NCBI GenBank assembly: GCA_021822115.1
Contig: JAJZSA010000071.1
Coordinates: forward strand, 1-11,034
Direction: 5' to 3'
DNA length: 11,034 nucleotides
Source: Pseudomonadota bacterium
GTDB lineage: Bacteria > Pseudomonadota > Gammaproteobacteria > Burkholderiales > Gallionellaceae
Part shown: in pieces, positions 6,175 to 11,034 of the stretch
Position numbering within the stretch: the first letter of the stretch is position 1
Layout: the number at the start of each line of letters is the position of its first letter
Notes under the pieces: model-generated
Told to the model about the DNA's origin: nothing
Database searches by the model: none
Seen by the model: the letters and a program-made list of their open reading frames with translations, nothing else
Made by a program: the position numbers and the translations under genes

Positions 6175-7686
6175 TCAGGCGGGTTGGCGAGGGTCGCGCA
6201 GATGGATGCGTGTCATGCGTGCCAGCCGTGTGCTGTCGCATGCGGCAAGCTGGGTCGGTGTGAACCGCCATTCCCAATTCCCTTGCGCGGTACCGGGCAG
6301 GTTCATGCGTGCGGTGCCATCCAGCCCCAGTACATCCTGTAGCGGGAACACCACGGCATTGGCGACCGATGCGGACAGTGCATCCATCATGCGCCAGTTG
6401 ATGTCGTGGCCGTCGGTCTGCAGATAGCTGCAAGCGAAGCCACGCTCATGTTCGCTCGCGCTGCGCCACCAGCCGAGGCAGGTGTCGTTGTCGTGGGTGC
6501 CGGTATAAGCGGCGGTATTGGCGATGTAATGGTGCGGCAGGAAGTAGTTGCGGTCGTCCTCGCCGAAGGCGAATTGCAGGATACGCATGCCCGGCAGGTT
6601 GAAGCGGTCGCGCAGTGCGATCACTTCCTGGGTGATGATGCCCAGGTCCTCGGCGATGATGGGTAACTCATCGAAGGCGGCGCGCAAGGCTTCGAACAAC
6701 GCATCTCCCGGCCCTGGCTGCCAGGCGCCTTCGATCGCATTCGGTGCACTGGCTGGGATCGCCCAGTAGTCTGCAAAACCCCGGAAGTGATCGACCCGCA
6801 CCAGGTCGTACAGGTTGAAAGCATGCCGCATGCGCGCGATCCACCAGGCATAGCCGTTCTCCTGATGCACCGACCAACGATACAGCGGGTTGCCCCAGAG
6901 CTGCCCGGTGGCGCTGAAATAGTCCGGTGGCACGCCGGCGACCAAGGTCGGGCGGCCGTTGCAATCCAGTTCGAACAGGGCCTGATGCGCCCACACATCT
7001 GCGCTTTGGTAAGCCACGAAGATGGGCACATCGCCGATCAGATGCACGCCGCGTTGGTTGGCATAAGCCTTCAGTGCATGCCATTGGCGCCAGAAACACC
7101 ACTGGCAGAACTTCCAGAAGGCGATCTCGGTGCCATGTTGTTCGTGCGCTTGTTGCAGGGCAAAGCGGTCGCGACGCACCAGGGCTTCGGGCCATTCGCA
7201 CCATAAGCGTCCCCCTTGGTGTTCGGAGAGTGCTTTGAACAGTGCGAAATCGTCCAGCCAATGCGCTTCCTGTGCGCAGAAAGCAGCATAGTCCGCATGC
7301 CCAGAAGCGGGATCGGCGGTATGGAAACGGCGGGCCGCCAAGCGCAGGCGGGCCAGTCTGAATTCTGTCGTGGCGTGATAATCGACCCGCGCCTCGCTGA
7401 GCGGGAAAGGTGGCTGCAATTCTTCGGGGTGCAGCCAGCCTGCGCGAGCCAGCTCGTCCAGATCGATCAACAACAGATTGCCCGCGAAGGCGGAACTGCT
7501 CATGTAAGGGGAGTTGCCGGGGCCGACTTCGCCCAACGGCAGCATCTGCCACAACGATTGCCCGCTGTCTGCCAGCCAATCCACGAAACGATAAGCCTCT
7601 GCGCCAAAGTCGCCGCAGCCATAGCGGCCGGGCAGGGAAGTGGGATGCAACAGGATGCCGCTGGTACGGAGGGAGAGGGGGTTCAA
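6175..7686 (-). CDS. malQ: 4-alpha-glucanotransferase (amylomaltase, GH77)
   Basis: The enzyme transfers alpha-1,4-glucan segments between maltodextrins or to glucose, in glycogen and maltodextrin metabolism in the cytosol. The 503 residues fit the short Thermus-like GH77 form. SGILLHPTSLPG near the start and PLGEVGPGNSPYMSSSAFAGN (50-70) are family hallmarks. Catalytic residues are D299 in RVDHFRGF (nucleophile), E346 in IIAEDLG (acid/base) and D399 in YTGTHDND (stabiliser), matching D293, E340 and D395 of the T. aquaticus enzyme. The start is TTG at 7686: AGGAG lies 7 bases upstream, and the nearby ATG at 7691 is out of frame and hits a stop two codons later. No other glycogen gene is in the window. 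ugd lies upstream on the same strand after 82 bases. Confidence 0.95.
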   Translation of the reverse strand: MNPLSLRTSGILLHPTSLPGRYGCGDFGAEAYRFVDWLADSGQSLWQMLPLGEVGPGNSPYMSSSAFAGNLLLIDLDELARAGWLHPEELQPPFPLSEARVDYHATTEFRLARLRLAARRFHTADPASGHADYAAFCAQEAHWLDDFALFKALSEHQGGRLWCEWPEALVRRDRFALQQAHEQHGTEIAFWKFCQWCFWRQWHALKAYANQRGVHLIGDVPIFVAYQSADVWAHQALFELDCNGRPTLVAGVPPDYFSATGQLWGNPLYRWSVHQENGYAWWIARMRHAFNLYDLVRVDHFRGFADYWAIPASAPNAIEGAWQPGPGDALFEALRAAFDELPIIAEDLGIITQEVIALRDRFNLPGMRILQFAFGEDDRNYFLPHHYIANTAAYTGTHDNDTCLGWWRSASEHERGFACSYLQTDGHDINWRMMDALSASVANAVVFPLQDVLGLDGTARMNLPGTAQGNWEWRFTPTQLAACDSTRLARMTRIHLRDPRQPA

Positions 7687-7693
7687 ATCATCG

Positions 7694-7698
7694 CTCCT
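7694..7698 (-). promoter_or_regulatory. Ribosome binding site that fixes the malQ TTG start
   Basis: The minus strand reads AGGAG here, 7 bases before TTG at 7686. The competing ATG at 7691-7689 is only 2 bases from AGGAG and opens a two-codon frame (ATG ATT TGA), so it cannot start malQ. Confidence 0.75.
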
Positions 7699-7768
7699 GA
7701 AGGGACGTGGCCGCCCGTATGTCGATGCCGCCGCCCGTCACGGGTCTGCGCAGGCAGCGGCACATGGT

Positions 7769-8935
7769 TCAATCCTTGCCGAACAAGTCGCGGCTGTACA
7801 CCTTGTCTGCCACGTCGCGCAGGTCATCGGTCATGCGATTGGCCACGATCACATCCGCCTCGCGCTTGAACTGCGCCAGATCGCGCACCACGCGCGAATG
7901 GAAGAAGCTGTCTTCCTTCAACGCCGGTTCGTACACGATGACTTCCACACCCTTGGCCTTGATGCGCTTCATGATGCCCTGGATGCTGGAAGAGCGGAAA
8001 TTGTCCGATCCGGCTTTCATCACCAGGCGATGGATACCGATCACCTTGGGGTTGCGCTTGAGGATGTCGAAGGCGATGAAATCCTTGCGCGTGGTGTTGG
8101 CCTCGACGATGGCGTGGATCAGGTTCTGCGGCACGTCCTTGTAGTTCGCCAGCAACTGCTTGGTGTCCTTGGGCAGGCAATAGCCGCCATAGCCGAAGGA
8201 GGGGTTGTTGTAGTGATTGCCGATGCGTGGGTCCAGGCTGACGCCTTCGATGATCTGGCGCGTATCCAGCCCATGCGTTGCGGCATAGGAGTCCAGCTCG
8301 TTGAAGTAGGCCACGCGCATGGCGAGGTAGGTGTTGGCGAACAGCTTGACCGCCTCGGCTTCGGTGGCATCGGTGAACAGGGTGGGGATGTCCTGCTTGA
8401 TCGCACCCTGCTTGAGCAGGTTGGCGAAGGTCTCGGCACGTGCGGAACGCTCGCCCACCACGATGCGCGACGGATGCAGGTTGTCATACAGCGCACGGCC
8501 TTCGCGCAGGAATTCGGGCGAGAAGATCAGGTTGTCGCACTTGAACTGCGCACGCATCTTGACCGTGTAACCCACCGGGATGGTGGATTTGATCACCATC
8601 ACCGCTTTGGGGTTGATGGCCAGCACATCCTGGATCACCGCCTCGATGGAGCGGGTGTTGAAGTAGTTGGTCTCGGGATCGTAGTCGGTCGGCGTGGCGA
8701 TGATGACGTAATCCGCGCCGACATAGGCTTCCTGCTTGTCCAGCGTCGCCTTGAATTTGAGCGGCTTGTGCGCCAGGTAGTCCTCGATCTCCACATCCTC
8801 GATCGGCGACTGCTTGCGGTTCAGCATCGCCACCTTTTCGGGCACGATGTCCAGCGCGACCACTTCATTGTGCTGCGCGAGCAGGATGGCATTGGAAAGT
8901 CCGACGTAACCGGTGCCGGCGATGGCGATCTTCAT
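7769..8935 (-). CDS. ugd: UDP-glucose 6-dehydrogenase
   Basis: The enzyme oxidises UDP-glucose to UDP-glucuronate with two NAD+, feeding exopolysaccharide, capsule or lipopolysaccharide synthesis. The 388 residues equal the length of E. coli Ugd. The NAD-binding loop is [10 protein letters not shown] (residues 7-16), with D29 at the end of the second strand. The active site includes E141 in SPEFLREG, K197 and N201 in [11 protein letters not shown], and the catalytic cysteine C253 in [12 protein letters not shown]. The C-terminal UDP-binding domain is complete, with [11 protein letters not shown]. The Shine-Dalgarno is weak, with only GGAT about 8 bases upstream of ATG. No glycosyltransferase or other polysaccharide gene is nearby, so the pathway it feeds cannot be told. 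It lies 72 bases after the helicase stop. I found no convincing promoter in that gap. Confidence 0.96.
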   Translation of the reverse strand: MKIAIAGTGYVGLSNAILLAQHNEVVALDIVPEKVAMLNRKQSPIEDVEIEDYLAHKPLKFKATLDKQEAYVGADYVIIATPTDYDPETNYFNTRSIEAVIQDVLAINPKAVMVIKSTIPVGYTVKMRAQFKCDNLIFSPEFLREGRALYDNLHPSRIVVGERSARAETFANLLKQGAIKQDIPTLFTDATEAEAVKLFANTYLAMRVAYFNELDSYAATHGLDTRQIIEGVSLDPRIGNHYNNPSFGYGGYCLPKDTKQLLANYKDVPQNLIHAIVEANTTRKDFIAFDILKRNPKVIGIHRLVMKAGSDNFRSSSIQGIMKRIKAKGVEVIVYEPALKEDSFFHSRVVRDLAQFKREADVIVANRMTDDLRDVADKVYSRDLFGKD

Positions 8936-9007
8936 AGCGTGAAATCCAGAGGTTGGGGGTATCGATTGAAGCAGGGCTAGTTTACCGGATTTTGACGCTG
9001 CACCGCG

Positions 9008-11002
9008 TCAGGCATTGCCCAGCATGGCCTTCAGGCGCGCCAGTCGGTCCATGCCTTCCGATTTGCTCACCGCCGGTGCACTGCCCGCCGGCGTGACACC
9101 GGCGAACACCAGTTCATCCTGCGGCAATTCGGCGATGAAGCGGCTCGGCTCGCAGGCGGCGCTTTCCTTGCCGCGCTTGCGCCGGATGCAATGGCTGATC
9201 TGCAAGGAGCGCTGCGCGCGCGTGATGCCCACGTACATCAGGCGACGCTCCTCTTCGATCTGTTCCGGCTCCTCGCTGCGTTCGTGCGGCAGGATGCCTT
9301 CTTCCACGCCCACCAGGAACACATGGCCGTATTCCAGCCCCTTGGAGGCGTGCAGGGTGGACAGCGACACCGCATCCACGTCCTTGTCGCGCGATTCCAG
9401 CAGGTTGAGCAGGGCGATCAGCTGCGTCATGGCAATCATGCTCTTGTCGTCGGCTTCCGACTTGCGGTTCATCCAGCCCACGAAATCCTGCACGTTCTTC
9501 CACTTGCCCTCGGCCTGGCGCGGCTCGTAGCTGTCGAACAGCCAGGTCTCGTAATCGATGGCGGCCAGCAGGTCGGCCATCACCTCGCTGCACGGTTCGC
9601 GTTCGGCACGCGACTGCATGCGATGGATGAAATTGCAGAAGGTCAGCAGGTCTTCCAGTTGGCGTGGCTGCAACTGCTCGGCCATGGTCGGCGCGAACGC
9701 CGCATCGAACAGGCTGATCTGGCGCTGTCCGGCATAGGCAGCCAGCTTCTCCAGCGTGGTATTGCCGATGCCGCGCTTGGGCGTGGTGGCCGCGCGGATG
9801 AAGGCCGGGTCATCGTCCGGGTTGGCGATCAGGCGCAGATAGGCGGTCAGGTCCTTGATCTCCGCATATTCGAAGAACGAAGTGCCGCCGCTCACCGTAT
9901 AGGGCACCTTGTGCGTGCGCAACTGCTCCTCGAACACGCGCGACAGATGGTTGCTGCGATACAGGATGGCGTAGTCGGCGAAGCGTGTACGGTGCTCGAA
10001 CTTGTGCGCCAGCAGGCGCAGCACCACCGATTCCGCCTCGTTCTCCTCATCCTTGGCCGCGAAGATGCGCACCGGGTCGCCGGGGCCGTGTTCGCTCCAC
10101 AGGTTCTTCTCGAACAGCTTGGTGTTGTGCTTGATCAGATGGTTGGCGCTTTGCAGGATGCGCTGCGACGAGCGGTAGTTCTGCTCCAGCTTGATCACCG
10201 TCAGGTTGGGGTAGTCCTGTTGCAGGTTGCGCAGGTTGGCGGTGGACGCGCCGCGCCAGGCATAGATGGCCTGGTCGTCGTCGCCCACGGCGGTGAGCGC
10301 CGCGCGGTCGCCCGCCAGCAGCTTCATCATGCGGTACTGGCAATCGTTGGTGTCCTGGTATTCGTCCACCAGCAGGTAACGGAAGCGATGCTGCCAGCGC
10401 TGTGCCACCTCGGAATTGGTCTCGAACAGCTCCACCGGCAGGCGGATCAGGTCGTCGAAATCCACCGCCTGATAGGCACGCAAGGTGTCCTGATAACGCC
10501 CATAGAGCAGTGCGAAGCGCTGCTGCTCCTCGTTCTCGGCCAGGCTCTGCGCCTGGGCCGGGGTGAGGAAGGCGGCTTTCCAGTTGGACATCACGCTCTG
10601 TGCGGTGCGGATCTCCTGCTTGTCCGGACTACCCAGCAACTCGCTGACGATCTTGCCGGTATCCGCCGTATCGAAGATGGAGAACTGTTTCTTGTAGCCC
10701 AGATGCGTGGCTTCCTCGCGCAGGATCTGCATGCCCAGCGCATGGAAGGTGCTCACCGTCAGCCCCTTGGCTTCGCCGCCACCCAGCAGCTTGCCCACGC
10801 GTTCACGCATCTCGTTGGCCGCCTTGTTGGTGAAGGTGATGGCCGCCACATTGCGCGCCGCGTAGCCGCATTCATTGATCAGGTAGGCGATCTTGTGGGT
10901 GATGACGCCGGTCTTGCCGCTGCCCGCACCGGCCAGCACCAGCAGGGGCGTGCCCAGATGTTTGACGGCGGCGCGTTGGGTGGGATTGAGTCTGCTTAAC
11001 AT
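9008..11002 (-). CDS. rep: ATP-dependent DNA helicase Rep (UvrD/Rep family, superfamily 1)
   Basis: The 664-residue protein carries the SF1A helicase motifs in order: Q-motif LNPTQRAAV (5-13), Walker A GAGSGKT (25-31), motif Ia AITFTNKAANEM (54-65), Walker B LLVDEYQDTN (210-219), motif III VGDDDQAIYAWRGA (239-252), motif IV LEQNYRSSQRIL (272-283), and near the C-terminus STLHASKGLEY (motif V) and ERRLMYVGITRAQRSL (motif VI). The length fits Rep (about 670) rather than UvrD (about 720), and no C-terminal Tudor-like extension is seen. Rep unwinds DNA 3' to 5' and helps forks pass protein blocks. ATG at 11002 keeps the Q-motif at the expected place, but no good Shine-Dalgarno is visible in the 32 remaining bases. 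Rep versus UvrD or PcrA is the only doubt. Confidence 0.93.
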   Translation of the reverse strand: MLSRLNPTQRAAVKHLGTPLLVLAGAGSGKTGVITHKIAYLINECGYAARNVAAITFTNKAANEMRERVGKLLGGGEAKGLTVSTFHALGMQILREEATHLGYKKQFSIFDTADTGKIVSELLGSPDKQEIRTAQSVMSNWKAAFLTPAQAQSLAENEEQQRFALLYGRYQDTLRAYQAVDFDDLIRLPVELFETNSEVAQRWQHRFRYLLVDEYQDTNDCQYRMMKLLAGDRAALTAVGDDDQAIYAWRGASTANLRNLQQDYPNLTVIKLEQNYRSSQRILQSANHLIKHNTKLFEKNLWSEHGPGDPVRIFAAKDEENEAESVVLRLLAHKFEHRTRFADYAILYRSNHLSRVFEEQLRTHKVPYTVSGGTSFFEYAEIKDLTAYLRLIANPDDDPAFIRAATTPKRGIGNTTLEKLAAYAGQRQISLFDAAFAPTMAEQLQPRQLEDLLTFCNFIHRMQSRAEREPCSEVMADLLAAIDYETWLFDSYEPRQAEGKWKNVQDFVGWMNRKSEADDKSMIAMTQLIALLNLLESRDKDVDAVSLSTLHASKGLEYGHVFLVGVEEGILPHERSEEPEQIEEERRLMYVGITRAQRSLQISHCIRRKRGKESAACEPSRFIAELPQDELVFAGVTPAGSAPAVSKSEGMDRLARLKAMLGNA

Positions 11003-11034
11003 GGAACCGGTCGAAAGGCCCGCTTGGGGAGCGC

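Noticed and set aside
7710..7744. Nine-base direct repeat GCCGCCCGT (7710-7718, 7730-7738) and CCCGTCACGGG near it
   Set aside because: These are short GC-rich repeats in a gap between genes. The palindrome leaves only a 1-3 base loop and no T-run, so neither a terminator nor an operator can be supported.
7640..8980. 446-codon open frame on the plus strand opposite ugd
   Set aside because: It runs antisense through a clear ugd with catalytic residues. The translation is repetitive in His/Asp/Val/Gly as expected from antisense codon bias, and no ribosome binding site or family motif is present.
8993..9010. TGACGC / GCGTCA inverted repeat at the helicase stop codon
   Set aside because: The stem is only 6 bp and is followed by AAAA instead of a T-run on the transcribed strand, so it is not a credible terminator.
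9191..10999. 602-codon open frame on the plus strand opposite the helicase gene
   Set aside because: It is a mirror of the helicase coding strand. The His/Gln/Val-rich composition, lack of any motif and complete overlap with a gene carrying all SF1 helicase motifs mark it as a GC-bias artefact.

Overview
The window reads as core chromosome of a GC-rich betaproteobacterium. The protein set, the conserved gloB-yafS-rnhA-dnaQ neighbourhood and the E. coli-like tRNAs suggest the Nitrosomonadales/Gallionellaceae, but that placement is an inference from protein style and cannot be proved from the window alone. I see no phage, insertion sequence, CRISPR array, toxin-antitoxin pair or defence locus. 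Almost everything is recognisable housekeeping. The less ordinary material is in the tRNA block at about 5.04-5.62 kb and in one small unrecognised protein.

Left part (1-5075). The first 33 bases hold the start of gloB on the minus strand. Only 21 bases separate it from a plus-strand gene chain: a YafS-type methyltransferase, rnhA, dnaQ, an HI0933/YhiN-family flavoprotein and a CYTH-CHAD protein. These five genes overlap end to start (17, 4, 4 and 4 bases), so they almost certainly share one mRNA. A sixth gene, a 132-residue protein I do not recognise, follows after 63 bases. A perfect 14-bp hairpin then ends the unit and also serves the tRNA genes converging from the other side. The chain joins DNA maintenance (RNase HI, the Pol III proofreading subunit) to a probable phosphate or polyphosphate-related CYTH-CHAD protein.

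Middle part (5076-5810). The minus strand carries tRNA-Gly(GCC), tRNA-Cys(GCA) and a second, identical tRNA-Gly(GCC). They read from a promoter with perfect -35 and -10 hexamers. tRNA-Leu(UAA) reads the other way from a promoter sharing the same 11-base string TATAATGCGCA. A 7+7 dyad lies between the two promoters, and a terminator-like hairpin lies between the first-transcribed tRNA-Gly and tRNA-Cys. The 194 bases after tRNA-Leu hold only a weak candidate promoter and the ribosome binding site of an HU gene.

Right part (5811-11034). An HU DNA-binding protein gene converges on malQ (4-alpha-glucanotransferase, TTG start) through a strong shared hairpin. Further right, all on the minus strand, come ugd (UDP-glucose 6-dehydrogenase) and a Rep/UvrD-type DNA helicase. 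The helicase, ugd and malQ run in one direction with gaps of 72 and 82 bases. They have no obvious common function, and whether they share a transcript is not decided by the sequence.
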